A stretch of 64,000 nucleotides of DNA from Aeromonas diversa CDC 2478-85 (GTDB lineage: Bacteria > Pseudomonadota > Gammaproteobacteria > Enterobacterales > Aeromonadaceae). The stretch's first letter is position 1, and every line of letters starts with the position of its first letter. Under the pieces are notes generated by a model. That model searched no databases and was not told the DNA's origin. It worked only from the letters and a program-made list of their open reading frames with translations. Positions 6,955 to 15,850 of the stretch are shown piece by piece. The stretch is from assembly GCF_000819805.1 (NCBI RefSeq), contig NZ_CDCE01000029.1, forward strand, positions 126,833 to 190,832. Direction: 5' to 3'. Position numbers and translations under genes: made by a program.

Positions 6955-8982
6955 TCACCAGATTTTGACTCGTTTTTCCGGTGACAGATAGAGCTTGTCG
7001 CCCGGCTGGACGTTGAACGCCTCGTAGAAGGCGGGGATGTTGGGTAACACGCCGTTGACCCGGTACTCGGGCGGGGAGTGTGGATCGGAGCGCAGCAACA
7101 TCTGCATCAACTCGGGACGGTACTTGCCCTTCCACACCTGGGCCCAGCCGAGGAAGAAGCGCTGATCGCCTGTGTAACCGTCGATGACGGGAGCCTCTTC
7201 GCCATCGAGAGAGAGCTGGTAGGCCTTGTGGGCTATGGTGAGCCCCCCCAGATCGCCGATGTTCTCGCCCAAGGTGAAGGCGCCGTTGACGTTCTGTCCC
7301 TTGATGGGCTCGAAGCGGTTGTACTGGGCCACCAGACGGCTGGTGCGGAAGCGGAACTCCTTGAGATCCTGCTCGCTCCACCAGTTGGTGAGCACCCCGT
7401 CACCGTCCGATTTTGCCCCCTGATCATCAAAACCATGGCCCATCTCGTGGCCGATGACCCCGCCGATGGCGCCGTAGTTGACGGCATCGTCCGCCTGCAT
7501 GTCGAAGAAGGGGGGCTGCAAGATGGCCGCCGGGAAGACGATCTCGTTATTGCTCGGGTTGTAATAGGCGTTCACGGTCTGCGGCGTCATGTGCCACTCG
7601 TCCCGATCGACCGGCTTGCCGAGGCGGGCGAGGTTATCGGCATATTCGAACTCGCTGGCGCGCAGCAGGTTACCCACCAGATCGTCGGCGCGCAGTGTGA
7701 TGGCGCTGTAGTCTTTCCACTTGTCCGGGTAGCCGATCTTGGGTCTGAACTTGGCCAGCTTTTCCAGGGCCTTGGCCTTGGTGGCTTCGCTCATCCAGTC
7801 CAACTCGCGGATGCTCTCGCCATAGGCGGTGCGCAGGTTTTCGACCAGCTGCTCCATGCGTGCCTTGGCGGCGGGCGGGAAGTAGCGGGCCACGTAGCGC
7901 TCACCCACCGCCTCGCCCAGATGCTCGTCGAGCAGGCCGAGGGCGCGCTCCCAGTCCGGACGCTGCTGCGGTGTGCCGCTCAGGGTGGTGCCGAAGAAGG
8001 CGAAGTTGAGGCTATCGGTCTCTTTATCCAGATACGGGGCCCAGTCGCTGATGAGGTGCCAGCGCAGGTAGGCGCGCCAGTCGGCGAGTGGTGTCTCCTG
8101 CATCAGGGCATCAACTCCGGCCAGGTAGTCGGGCTGACCGACGATGAGGCGCGGTTGCTTGGCAAGCCCGGTGTCGTCGAGCCAGCGGCCCCAGTCGAAG
8201 CGGCTGGCCAGCTGTCTGAGTTCGGCCTGGCTCTTGGGGTTGTAGCCCTTCTCCCGATCGCGCAGGGTGACATTGTCCCACTGCAGCCTGGCGAGCTTGG
8301 TTTCCAGCGCCAGGATGCGCGCCGCCTGGGCTCCCGCCTCTGCCTTGGGGGTGCCACTGCGGGCCAGCATGGCGGCGATATGAGCCTGGTACTTCTGCTG
8401 GAGCGCGCGCGCCTCGGCGTCGTCCTTGAGGTAGTAGTCCCGATCCGGCAGGCCGAGGCCGCTCTGATAGAGGGTCACGCTGTAGCTGTCGGGATCTTTC
8501 TCGTCGGCTCCGATCCAGAAGGCGAAGGGGGCGCCGCCGCCGATGCGGGCGCTGCGGGCGAAGGCGTGGGCCAGATCGCTGTGACTCTTGACCTTGTCGA
8601 TCTCGGCGAGCAGCGGCGCCAGCGGGGTCATGCCCAGCGCATCGCGTTGGCTACGATCCATGAAGCTCTGATAGAGGGCGGCGATCTGCTGATCGTTGCC
8701 CTGGCTGGCATTGGCCTTGACCGCCTCATCGACCAGCACCTTGACGTCGGCCAGGGAGCGATCGCGCAGGGCGTAGAAGGCGCCGTCGGCGGGGCGGTCG
8801 GCCGGGATCTGGGCCGTGCCGAGCCAGTGGCCGTTGGCATAACGGAAGAAGTCATCGCCGGGTTTGACGCCGAGATCCATGTTGGCATCTTGCAGCCCGC
8901 TGTGGCGAGGTGGGGCGCTCTGGCAGCCGGCCAACAGGGCCAGGGCAACCAGAGATGCGCTTAAAGTCAGCTTGTGGGTCAT
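6955..8982 (-). CDS. M13 family metallopeptidase lipoprotein (PepO/neprilysin-like)
   Basis: This is a 675-residue zinc endopeptidase of family M13. The start at 8982 gives a lipoprotein signal MTHKLTLSASLVALALLAGC, with Cys20 as the lipidation site. The N-terminal M13 region includes DANMDLGVKPGDDFFRYANG. The C-terminal catalytic part has NAYYNPSNNEIVFPA, the zinc motif VIGHEMGHGFD (HExxH) and the third ligand in ENIGDLGGL. M13 enzymes cleave peptides of limited size at the cell surface or periplasm. An upstream in-frame ATG (9042) would bury the signal and is rejected. It stands alone between pliI and the divergent tilS. Confidence 0.92.
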   Translation of the reverse strand: MTHKLTLSASLVALALLAGCQSAPPRHSGLQDANMDLGVKPGDDFFRYANGHWLGTAQIPADRPADGAFYALRDRSLADVKVLVDEAVKANASQGNDQQIAALYQSFMDRSQRDALGMTPLAPLLAEIDKVKSHSDLAHAFARSARIGGGAPFAFWIGADEKDPDSYSVTLYQSGLGLPDRDYYLKDDAEARALQQKYQAHIAAMLARSGTPKAEAGAQAARILALETKLARLQWDNVTLRDREKGYNPKSQAELRQLASRFDWGRWLDDTGLAKQPRLIVGQPDYLAGVDALMQETPLADWRAYLRWHLISDWAPYLDKETDSLNFAFFGTTLSGTPQQRPDWERALGLLDEHLGEAVGERYVARYFPPAAKARMEQLVENLRTAYGESIRELDWMSEATKAKALEKLAKFRPKIGYPDKWKDYSAITLRADDLVGNLLRASEFEYADNLARLGKPVDRDEWHMTPQTVNAYYNPSNNEIVFPAAILQPPFFDMQADDAVNYGAIGGVIGHEMGHGFDDQGAKSDGDGVLTNWWSEQDLKEFRFRTSRLVAQYNRFEPIKGQNVNGAFTLGENIGDLGGLTIAHKAYQLSLDGEEAPVIDGYTGDQRFFLGWAQVWKGKYRPELMQMLLRSDPHSPPEYRVNGVLPNIPAFYEAFNVQPGDKLYLSPEKRVKIW

Positions 8983-9119
8983 TATTGTTGGTCTCTTTGC
9001 TATCCAATAGGGTTCAGCCTGTCCATGCTGCCGGGCCGGCATGAGGCCCCACTCTATCAGTGGCCGATCCTGCGACTCAAGTGGTGGTATTATGCGCCGG
9101 TCTATTTTGGGGATGCCTT

Positions 9120-10454
9120 ATGACCACCACCAGCGACGACCCTCTGCATCAGGCCTTGTGTCAGGCGCTCGGCGCCTATCCCGATGCCCCTCTGCGCCTG
9201 GCCCTGAGCGGGGGACTCGACTCCGCCTTGCTGCTGACCCTGTTGGCGGCCGAGCCCGAGTGGCGCCGCCGACTGGTGGCTGTTCACGTTCATCATGGTC
9301 TGAGCCCTCATGCCGATGGCTGGGTAGCCTTCTGCCAGGCTCGTTGTGACGCACTGGGGGTGCCATTGGTGACCGAGCGGGTTCGGCTGGTGCCGGGCAA
9401 TGGCGAGAGCCTGGAGGCCCAGGCGCGCGAGGCTCGCTATGAGGTGCTGAAAACTCATCTGCCCGCCGGGGGGGTGCTGCTGACGGCGCACCACGGTGAC
9501 GATCAGCTCGAGACCCTGCTGCTGGCCCTCAAGCGGGGCAGTGGTGTGCGAGGGTTGGGGGCGATGCGCGCCGGCCAGCCGTTCGGAAACGGCGCTCATC
9601 TGCGCCCCTGGCTTCCCTTCTCTCGCCAGCAGCTGGTGGCGGCGGCGCAGCGGGCGGGGATAGCCTGGGTCGACGACGAGAGCAACGGCGATGATCGCTT
9701 CGATCGCAACTTCTTGCGCCTGCATCTCATCCCCCTGCTGCGTGAGCGCTGGCCCGCCATCTTGCAGACCGCAGGGCGCAGTGCCGAGCTGTGTGCCGAG
9801 AGCTCGGTGCTGCTCGACGAGGTGGCGGCCGAGGATCTGCAGCGCACCTTGTGCCAGGAAGGGGTAGTGATTGCCACCCTGGCCGAGCTCTCCCCCGCCC
9901 GTCGCCATAACCTGCTGCGTTACTGGCTGCGCCAGTGCGGGGCCGTCGTTCCTTCCCGCGAGCAGCTGCAGCGGATCTGGCACGAGGTAGCCTGTGCCCG
10001 TGAGGATGCCAATCCCGCCCTCCATTGGGAGGGGTGGAGTTGTCGCCGCCACGCCGGTGTATTGCATCTGCTGCGGCGCAGCGCGGGGGAGGTGCAGAGG
10101 ATAAGTTGGCAGGAGGCGCTGACGCCTGGTCAGCCCTTGACGCTGCCAGAGGGGCTCGGTCGCCTGCTGGTGCAGGCAAGTCAGGGAGGGCCACTGCGTT
10201 TGCCGTGGGAGGGGGAGTCGCTGTCGGTACGCTTCGACGTGCCGCCCGGATGCCAGCTGCACCCGGTGGGGCGCAGCGGGGGGCGACGGCTCAAGAAGCT
10301 GTGGCAGGAGTTCGGCATCCCCTCCTGGCAGAGGGGACGCATTCCCATCCTCTATTACGGTGAGACGCCGGCGGCCGTGCTCGGACTCTTCATCTGCCGG
10401 GAGTTTGCCTGCGAGGCCGATACGGGCCTCGCCTGGCAGTGGCCGCTCGACTAG
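9120..10454 (+). CDS. tilS: tRNA(Ile)-lysidine synthetase TilS
   Basis: This 444-residue N-type ATP pyrophosphatase attaches lysine to C34 of tRNA-Ile(CAU), which makes it read AUA. The PP-loop SGGLDSA is at residues 30-36, followed by the HVHHGLSPHADGWVAFC motif and TAHHGDDQLETLLLALKRG, all diagnostic. The C-terminal TilS domain ends in GRRLKKLWQEFGIP and a typical last block. The ATG at 9120 matches the family N-terminus; an ATG at 9060 lacks conservation. The 3' end overlaps the convergent diguanylate cyclase gene by four bases. Confidence 0.95.
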   Translation: MTTTSDDPLHQALCQALGAYPDAPLRLALSGGLDSALLLTLLAAEPEWRRRLVAVHVHHGLSPHADGWVAFCQARCDALGVPLVTERVRLVPGNGESLEAQAREARYEVLKTHLPAGGVLLTAHHGDDQLETLLLALKRGSGVRGLGAMRAGQPFGNGAHLRPWLPFSRQQLVAAAQRAGIAWVDDESNGDDRFDRNFLRLHLIPLLRERWPAILQTAGRSAELCAESSVLLDEVAAEDLQRTLCQEGVVIATLAELSPARRHNLLRYWLRQCGAVVPSREQLQRIWHEVACAREDANPALHWEGWSCRRHAGVLHLLRRSAGEVQRISWQEALTPGQPLTLPEGLGRLLVQASQGGPLRLPWEGESLSVRFDVPPGCQLHPVGRSGGRRLKKLWQEFGIPSWQRGRIPILYYGETPAAVLGLFICREFACEADTGLAWQWPLD

Positions 10455-11326
10455 CCGCGCTGCGCCTTACGCAGATAGAGGTCTGCATCGGCCAGTTCAT
10501 AGAGCTGGGGAACGCTCATGCCAGGTCGCCAGCTGGCCCCCCCCATGCTGCATCCGACCGAGAAGGTGGAGAGCTCCTTGTGAATGGCCAGCTGCTCGTT
10601 GAGCCGGAGCCAGACCGGCTGCCAGGCGGTGGGCTCGGCCGGCTGCAGGATCAAGGCAAACTCGTCGCCACCGAGGCGGAAGGCCTGATCCGTGGTGCGG
10701 ATCACCCCTTGCAGCAGGTGGGCGAAGCGGGTCAGCACCAGATCGCCGACCGGATGCCCCCAGGTGTCATTGATTTGCTTGAAGCGATCCAGATCGATCA
10801 GCGCCAGCACCAGCCCGCGTGAGTCACGGCTGTGCTGTTCCACAGCTCGGCCGATGGCCTCGTCAAAGTAGGCGCGGTTGCCGAGCGCGGTGAGGTGATC
10901 GAGGCGTACCTGTTGTTGCAGCAACTCCAGGCGCAGCATCAGGCGCAGGGGCTGCACCAGCACCAGGTGGTACTGCTCGAGCATCCTGAGCTGGCCGTGA
11001 CTCGGCGCCTGATCCAGGCCGTAGTTGATGAGGCCGATCAGGTGGTTGTCGCTACCTCGCAACTCAAAGCTGTGATGCAGCACAGCCCCTTCACTGTTGA
11101 TGATGTGGCGAGGTTGGCCGCAATCGATAAACAGGGAGCGGATCCGGACAATCTTTGCCGCCTCGCTGGCAAAGGTTGCCAGCAAGTCGCTCAGGCTCTG
11201 CTGGGCGAGCAGTGACTCGATCAGCGAGATCCGTTCCGAACTCGAAAGATAGACCAGGCGCTCGCTGTGCCTGACCCAATGGTCTAGCCCCTGGCTTAAC
11301 ATACCGGCCGTCGTTGTGTTGTCCAC
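10451..11326 (-). CDS. diguanylate cyclase with N-terminal sensor region
   Basis: This 291-residue protein makes cyclic di-GMP. The C-terminal GGDEF domain (about 135-290) contains DHLTALGNRAYFDEAI, LIDLDRFKQINDTWGH and an intact RLGGDEFALIL active site (GGDEF at 219-223). The inhibitory I-site RxxD is also present (R210, D213), five residues before GGDEF, so product inhibition is expected. The N-terminal 130 residues show no membrane segments and resemble a GAF-like soluble sensor (LLATFASEAAKIVRIRSLFI). Its signal is unknown. The gene is convergent with tilS and divergent from the antiporter gene. Confidence 0.9.
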   Translation of the reverse strand: MDNTTTAGMLSQGLDHWVRHSERLVYLSSSERISLIESLLAQQSLSDLLATFASEAAKIVRIRSLFIDCGQPRHIINSEGAVLHHSFELRGSDNHLIGLINYGLDQAPSHGQLRMLEQYHLVLVQPLRLMLRLELLQQQVRLDHLTALGNRAYFDEAIGRAVEQHSRDSRGLVLALIDLDRFKQINDTWGHPVGDLVLTRFAHLLQGVIRTTDQAFRLGGDEFALILQPAEPTAWQPVWLRLNEQLAIHKELSTFSVGCSMGGASWRPGMSVPQLYELADADLYLRKAQRG

Positions 11327-11461
11327 AGCCTACTCCTTACAACCCGGGGAGTGACAGTTTCCCCGCTTCACCCTGCAGTTCTGCAAACAACATGCCGAAA
11401 AGATGATCACTGCCTCCCTAATTGGCTGACTAAACTTAAGTCAATCAAACAGGAGGAAAAA

Positions 11462-13411
11462 TTGTACCGGGAACTGTTGCTGCTACTGCTCGTCGCCGTC
11501 CTTCTGGTGGCACTTTTCCGACGTCTCGGGCTGCCGGCGATCCTCGCCTACCTGCTGGTGGGGGTGCTGCTGGGGCCCTATGGCAGCGGTGCGGTCAGCA
11601 ATCAGGAGGTGATGCACACCCTGGGGGATCTGGGGGTGGTGTTTCTGATGTTCTCTCTCGGCCTTGAGTTCTCCCTGCCCCGGCTCATCGCCATGCGTCG
11701 CCTGGTACTCGGGGTCGGCCTGTTGCAGGTGCTGCTCACAACCCTGCTCTGTGTGGCCGTTCTGCGGGCCTGGGAGTTCTCTTTTTCCCAGGCCCTGGTG
11801 GTGGGGGGGACCCTCGCCATGTCCTCGACGGCCGTGGTCATCAAGCAGCTGGGGGAGGAGAACCTGCTCCACACCCGTCGCGCCCAGCTGGGGGTGAGTG
11901 TCCTGCTGTTTCAGGATCTGGCGGTGGTCCCCCTGCTGGTGATGATCCCCATCCTCGCCGAGCCCGAGGTGGGGGAGGCGGCCCTGTTGCAGTTGGTGCT
12001 TATCGCCTCCGGTAAGGGGATGCTGGCATTGGTGGGGCTGCTGGCCGTGGGTAAGTGGTTGCTCCCGAGGCTTTTCTTCGAAGTGGCCCGGGTCCGCTCC
12101 GATGAGCTCTTCGTGATGACGACCCTGTTGGTGGCGCTGCTGGCCGCCCTGCTCACCAACTGGCTAGGCCTCTCCATGGCGTTGGGGGCCTTCCTGGCCG
12201 GCATGATGCTGGGGGAGTCCCACTACCGGCACCAGCTCGAGGTTGATATTCGGCCCTTTCGCGACATGCTGATGGGACTCTTCTTCGTCACCGTGGGGAT
12301 GAGTATGGAGTGGCAGCGGGTGGCGCTGCACTGGGCCTGGGTGATGGGGGCCGTGGTCGGGCTCATGCTCTGCAAGGCGGTGCTGGTGATGCTGGCCGGA
12401 CGCCTGATGGGGGAGCGCAAGCGCGACAGCCTGGCGGCCGGCATCATGTTGAGTCAGATGGGGGAGTTCGGCTTCGTGCTGCTGGCGCTGGCGGCGCAGC
12501 ATGGCCTGCTGGGCCGCGATCAAACGTCCCTGCTGATCGGGGTCGGCGTGCTCTCCATCGCCATGACGCCCTGGCTTATCAACCGCTCACAGGCCTGGGC
12601 CGCCTCATTGACCCGTTCACGGCTGCTCTCCCAGTCCGAGGTAGCCCAGAGTGGTCTTGGCAAGTGCGATCATGTGATCATCGCCGGCTTCGGTCGAGTC
12701 GGTCAGACCTGCGCCCGCTTCTTAAGGCTCGAGGAGATACCCTTTCTGGCACTGGATCTCGATCCGGAGCGGGTCAGCGAGGCCAGGCTGGCGGGGGAGC
12801 AGGTGGCCTTTGGCGATGCCGGGCGGCGAGAGATCCTGTTGGCGGCCGGCTTGTCACGGGCGCGGCTGCTCATCATCACCTTCGACGACCGACGCCGCAT
12901 CGAGGCGATGCTGGCCCTGGTCAAGGAGCTGGCTCCCAGCGTCAAGACCCTGGTCCGGACACGGGATGATACTCATCTGGAGGCCTATCTGGCGGCAGGT
13001 GCCAAAGAAATAGTGCCGGAGACGCAAGAGGGGGCGCTGATGTTGGTCTCCCATGTGCTGGTCAACTGCGATGTGCCCATCGGGCGCATCATTCGCCGTA
13101 TGGAGCAGGAGCGGCGGACCCACTACCGATTCTTGCACGGCTTCTACTGGGGGGATCAGAGTGGCGCCGGGATCGAGCGGGAGCTGGTGCTTGAGCGGTT
13201 GCACCCCGTATTGCTGGAGGGGCAGGCCTGGGCCATCGGGCGCCGCATCGAGGAGTTGGGGCTGGCGGTGCATATCAAGGAGGTGCTGCGCGAGCAGGAG
13301 AGCCTGGAGCCCCTGTCGACCCTGCGGCTGCTGGCGGGCGACACCATCATTTTGTTTGGCAACAGCGCCGACATCGAGCAGGGGGCCCAGCGGCTGCTGG
13401 AGGGTGGTTAG
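11462..13411 (+). CDS. KefB/KefC-like monovalent cation:proton antiporter (CPA2)
   Basis: This 649-residue inner-membrane protein has about 12 hydrophobic segments of the Na/H-exchanger fold over residues 1-380 (start LLLLLLVAVLLVALF; GVLLGPYGSG near 33), followed by an RCK/TrkA-N domain (HVIIAGFGRVGQTCARFL, Rossmann GxGxxG) and a TrkA-C-like domain. Such proteins exchange K+ or Na+ for H+ under NAD(H) or metabolite control. No in-frame ATG precedes the first membrane segment except one at 11351 without a ribosome site; a TTG at 11462 follows AGGAGGAAAAA and is the likely start. The 3' end overlaps the convergent patatin gene by four bases. Confidence 0.88.
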   Translation: MYRELLLLLLVAVLLVALFRRLGLPAILAYLLVGVLLGPYGSGAVSNQEVMHTLGDLGVVFLMFSLGLEFSLPRLIAMRRLVLGVGLLQVLLTTLLCVAVLRAWEFSFSQALVVGGTLAMSSTAVVIKQLGEENLLHTRRAQLGVSVLLFQDLAVVPLLVMIPILAEPEVGEAALLQLVLIASGKGMLALVGLLAVGKWLLPRLFFEVARVRSDELFVMTTLLVALLAALLTNWLGLSMALGAFLAGMMLGESHYRHQLEVDIRPFRDMLMGLFFVTVGMSMEWQRVALHWAWVMGAVVGLMLCKAVLVMLAGRLMGERKRDSLAAGIMLSQMGEFGFVLLALAAQHGLLGRDQTSLLIGVGVLSIAMTPWLINRSQAWAASLTRSRLLSQSEVAQSGLGKCDHVIIAGFGRVGQTCARFLRLEEIPFLALDLDPERVSEARLAGEQVAFGDAGRREILLAAGLSRARLLIITFDDRRRIEAMLALVKELAPSVKTLVRTRDDTHLEAYLAAGAKEIVPETQEGALMLVSHVLVNCDVPIGRIIRRMEQERRTHYRFLHGFYWGDQSGAGIERELVLERLHPVLLEGQAWAIGRRIEELGLAVHIKEVLREQESLEPLSTLRLLAGDTIILFGNSADIEQGAQRLLEGG

Positions 13412-14553
13412 GCCGGCTGCTCTTCCCGATAGGGGGGGGCCAGGCCGAGAAAGGCGCAGACGCGCTGCTGGGCGGCCAGAGTATCTTCATAGCCGAGCCG
13501 GATCAGGCGTTGGCAGTAACCGGGATGGAACATGAGAAAGCTGGCCAGGGTGCTCGGCTCGTCACCCTTGACGCCGAGGATCCGCAGCAAGCGGCGTATA
13601 TGGACCGGCAGTTTGGCGAGATAGGGCAGCGCCAGCTCGTCGAGATCCTGGCTTGGTTTGATAAGGCAGGTCTCGACCGACTTGAGCCTGAGTCGCTCAC
13701 GTTCGCTGCGCGGCAACATGGCGAGGGTCTTGTTGATGCGCCACAACCGCTCGAGATCCGAGTTGAGAGTATCGGTGAAGACGGTATTGAGCAGGTGGCT
13801 GGCGATTTCCGAGCTGGTCAGGCTATGGCTGTGGGGCCGCTCCTTATGCGGAGCATCTAGGGAGATCACCAGTATGTGTTCGGCCCCGAGGTGGATGGCC
13901 GGGCTTAAGGGACTGAGCTGATGAATGGATCCATCCCCATAATAGTGGCCATCGATCATCAGGGGAGGGAAGACGAAGGGGAGTGCCGCCGAGGCCAGCA
14001 GATGGTCTGAATTGATGACGGTACTGATGCCGCGACGCCGGGCCCGCTCCCAGGGGTGATGATCGGGGCGCCCCTGGAAGAAGGTAGTCGACTGGCCGCC
14101 GTAATAGTCTGACGCCGTGATGGCCAGTGCCTCCAGGGTGCCGTAGAGGAGGTTGTCGTCGATCCGCTCATAGTCGATGAGTTGATCCAGCAGGCGGCGC
14201 AGAGGGTCGTGAGAGAAGAGGTTGAAGGCTGGGTTGGGGGTGGGGCGAATCAGCCCCGCCGATCCCTCAAACAGGAGACGGCGCAGCACCTGGCCCGGAA
14301 AGAAGGTGAAGATGTGGCGGGTCTCGAAGCGGCGCCAGACCCACTCCAGCTTGCGTGCCCCGAGTTGGAAACAGGAGGCATAGCAGGCAAGGGCGGTGAC
14401 ATTGATGGCGCCGGCCGAGGTGCCGCAGAGGATGGGAAAAGGGATCCCTATGTTGCGCGGGTAAAGCTCGGCGATGGCCTTGATGGCCCCCACTTGATAG
14501 GCGGCGCGAGCGCCACCCCCGGTCAACAGCAGTGCGGTGTTGGGCCTCGACAT
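13408..14553 (-). CDS. patatin-like phospholipase
   Basis: This 381-residue serine lipase/acyl hydrolase of the patatin family carries the oxyanion-hole glycine loop TGGGARAAYQVG (residues 11-22), the nucleophile elbow CGTSAG with Ser46, and the catalytic Asp in YYGDGSIHQLSPL. All catalytic elements are present, so it should hydrolyse phospholipids or lysophospholipids. It has no signal peptide and is probably cytosolic or peripheral. Its C-terminal 150 residues (SEIASHLLNTVFTDTLNSDL onward) match the extended bacterial patatins. It is monocistronic and convergent with the antiporter gene. Confidence 0.9.
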   Translation of the reverse strand: MSRPNTALLLTGGGARAAYQVGAIKAIAELYPRNIGIPFPILCGTSAGAINVTALACYASCFQLGARKLEWVWRRFETRHIFTFFPGQVLRRLLFEGSAGLIRPTPNPAFNLFSHDPLRRLLDQLIDYERIDDNLLYGTLEALAITASDYYGGQSTTFFQGRPDHHPWERARRRGISTVINSDHLLASAALPFVFPPLMIDGHYYGDGSIHQLSPLSPAIHLGAEHILVISLDAPHKERPHSHSLTSSEIASHLLNTVFTDTLNSDLERLWRINKTLAMLPRSERERLRLKSVETCLIKPSQDLDELALPYLAKLPVHIRRLLRILGVKGDEPSTLASFLMFHPGYCQRLIRLGYEDTLAAQQRVCAFLGLAPPYREEQPA

Positions 14554-14657
14554 ACGGCGCGTTCCTACGACTTTTTTCTAACTATAAGTCGCTGTCATCC
14601 AAGCACGTTTTTTTTTCGTGGCGGTGCTGTCTTGGCTGGCAGAATCGTCGTGGTCGA

Positions 14658-15284
14658 CTACAGGTCGAGCTGCTGCAGGGCGATCACCGCCTGGGTGCGA
14701 TTCTTCACCCCCAGTTTGCGAAAGATGGCGGTGATGTGGGCCTTGATGGTGGCCTCGGAGACGCTGAGCTCCCAGGCGATCTGCTTGTTGAGGCTGCCGT
14801 CGCGCAGCATCAGCAGCACCTTGTATTGCTGGGGGGTCAGGCTCGAGAGGCGCTCGGCCAGGCCAAATCCGTCTTGCTGCAATGAGATCCCCTCCGGCAG
14901 CCAGGTATCGCCGCCGAGGACGGTGGAGAGCGCGTCGACCAGCGTCTTCATGGGTGAGGATTTGGGGATAAAGCCGAGGGCTCCCATGGCCATCACCTGA
15001 CCTATGATGGCGGGCTCTTCGGCGGCAGATACGACCACCACGGGCAGGTCCGGATATTGACCGCGCAGGTGGGCAAGTCCCTCCAGGCCGTTGGCCCCGG
15101 GCATCTTCAGATCGAGCAACAGGAGATCCACGTCGTCATGCTCTCTTAGCAGGGTGAGCAGCGAATCGATGGAGTCGGCCTCCAGCAGGTGTGCCTGATT
15201 CATGGCCAGGTGTACCGCTTGGTAGAGGGCGCCGCGAAAGAGCGGGTGGTCATCGGCGATGACGATGGTGAGTGAGCTGTCCAT
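14658..15284 (-). CDS. LuxR/NarL-type response regulator
   Basis: This 208-residue protein has a receiver domain (residues 6-125) with acidic pair DDHP (11-14), phospho-acceptor Asp58 in LLLLDLKMPG, and the Lys in FIPKSSP. It is followed by a LuxR-type helix-turn-helix at 145-205 (LTPQQYKVLLMLRDGSLNKQ, then ATIKAHITAIFRKLGV). No histidine kinase gene is adjacent, so it is an orphan. The open frame extends far upstream through three tRNA genes, but ATG 15284 is the true start: it precedes the receiver directly and has AAGG upstream. Targets are unknown. Confidence 0.9.
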   Translation of the reverse strand: MDSSLTIVIADDHPLFRGALYQAVHLAMNQAHLLEADSIDSLLTLLREHDDVDLLLLDLKMPGANGLEGLAHLRGQYPDLPVVVVSAAEEPAIIGQVMAMGALGFIPKSSPMKTLVDALSTVLGGDTWLPEGISLQQDGFGLAERLSSLTPQQYKVLLMLRDGSLNKQIAWELSVSEATIKAHITAIFRKLGVKNRTQAVIALQQLDL

Positions 15285-15381
15285 AGCCTTGTTAACAGAT
15301 TGTTTTGTCAGGAAGCTAACACCCTGAGGCTGGGTGGTCAAATGAGGGGAGGGACAAATGTGAGGCGCGTAGAAAAGCGAA

Positions 15382-15402
15382 ACCCCGGCGCTTGGCCGGG
15401 GT
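15382..15402 (-). terminator. terminator of the tRNA-Tyr transcript
   Basis: On the minus strand ACCCCGGC pairs with GCCGGGGT around a five-base loop, followed by TTTCGCTTTT. It lies just beyond the last tRNA-Tyr copy. Confidence 0.8.
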
Positions 15403-15412
15403 CTCTGAATAG

Positions 15413-15497
15413 TGGTGGAGGGAGAAGGATTCGAACCTTCGAAGGCAGAGCCGTCAGATTTACAGTCTGATCCCTTTGGCCGCTCGGGAACCCCTCC
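15413..15497 (-). tRNA. tRNA-Tyr(GTA), copy 3 in transcription order
   Basis: This 85-base gene includes the encoded CCA. The acceptor GGAGGGG pairs with CCTCTCC-type 3' strand (CTCCCTCC-A-CCA), the anticodon loop reads CTGTAAA (GTA anticodon), and a long variable arm is present, as in class II tRNA-Tyr. It is identical to the two copies upstream. Confidence 0.97.
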
Positions 15498-15517
15498 ACA
15501 GATTGTATTCAGGAAAG

Positions 15518-15602
15518 TGGTGGAGGGAGAAGGATTCGAACCTTCGAAGGCAGAGCCGTCAGATTTACAGTCTGATCCCTTTGGCCGCTCGGGAACCCCT
15601 CC
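15518..15602 (-). tRNA. tRNA-Tyr(GTA), copy 2 in transcription order
   Basis: This 85-base gene is identical to its two neighbours, with GTA anticodon, long variable arm and encoded CCA. It is separated from copy 3 by 20 bases. Confidence 0.97.
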
Positions 15603-15635
15603 ACGGGGTACTTCCTGATTTTTGCACTTGGTAGA

Positions 15636-15720
15636 TGGTGGAGGGAGAAGGATTCGAACCTTCGAAGGCAGAGCCGTCAGATTTACAGTCTGATCCCTTT
15701 GGCCGCTCGGGAACCCCTCC
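15636..15720 (-). tRNA. tRNA-Tyr(GTA), copy 1 in transcription order
   Basis: This is the first gene of the three-copy tRNA-Tyr transcript, identical in sequence to the other two, with GTA anticodon and encoded CCA. It is 33 bases from copy 2. Confidence 0.97.
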
Positions 15721-15735
15721 CCAAGTGCGAGGCGA

Positions 15736-15763
15736 ATACTACCAGAAACTTTTCGCTTGTGAA
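15736..15763 (-). promoter_or_regulatory. probable promoter of the tRNA-Tyr cluster
   Basis: On the minus strand, TTCACA (15758-15763) and TAGTAT (15736-15741) are spaced by 16 bases, with a GC-rich stretch (TCGCC) after the -10, as expected for a stringently controlled tRNA promoter. Confidence 0.5.
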
Positions 15764-15850
15764 CCCCGAAAAACAAAAAGATTGGTAAAAAAGCCTGCTT
15801 CACCCCATTTTTTGGTTTGTTTGCTTATTTTTCGCCCTTTTGTGAGCGTT

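Noticed and set aside
15413..15720. CRISPR-like regular repeats
   Set aside because: The 85-base repeats are tRNA-Tyr genes; no other regular repeat-spacer pattern or cas gene was seen in the window.
15285..15803. N-terminal extension of the response-regulator frame
   Set aside because: It reads through tRNA genes and lacks conservation; the receiver domain starts at ATG 15284.
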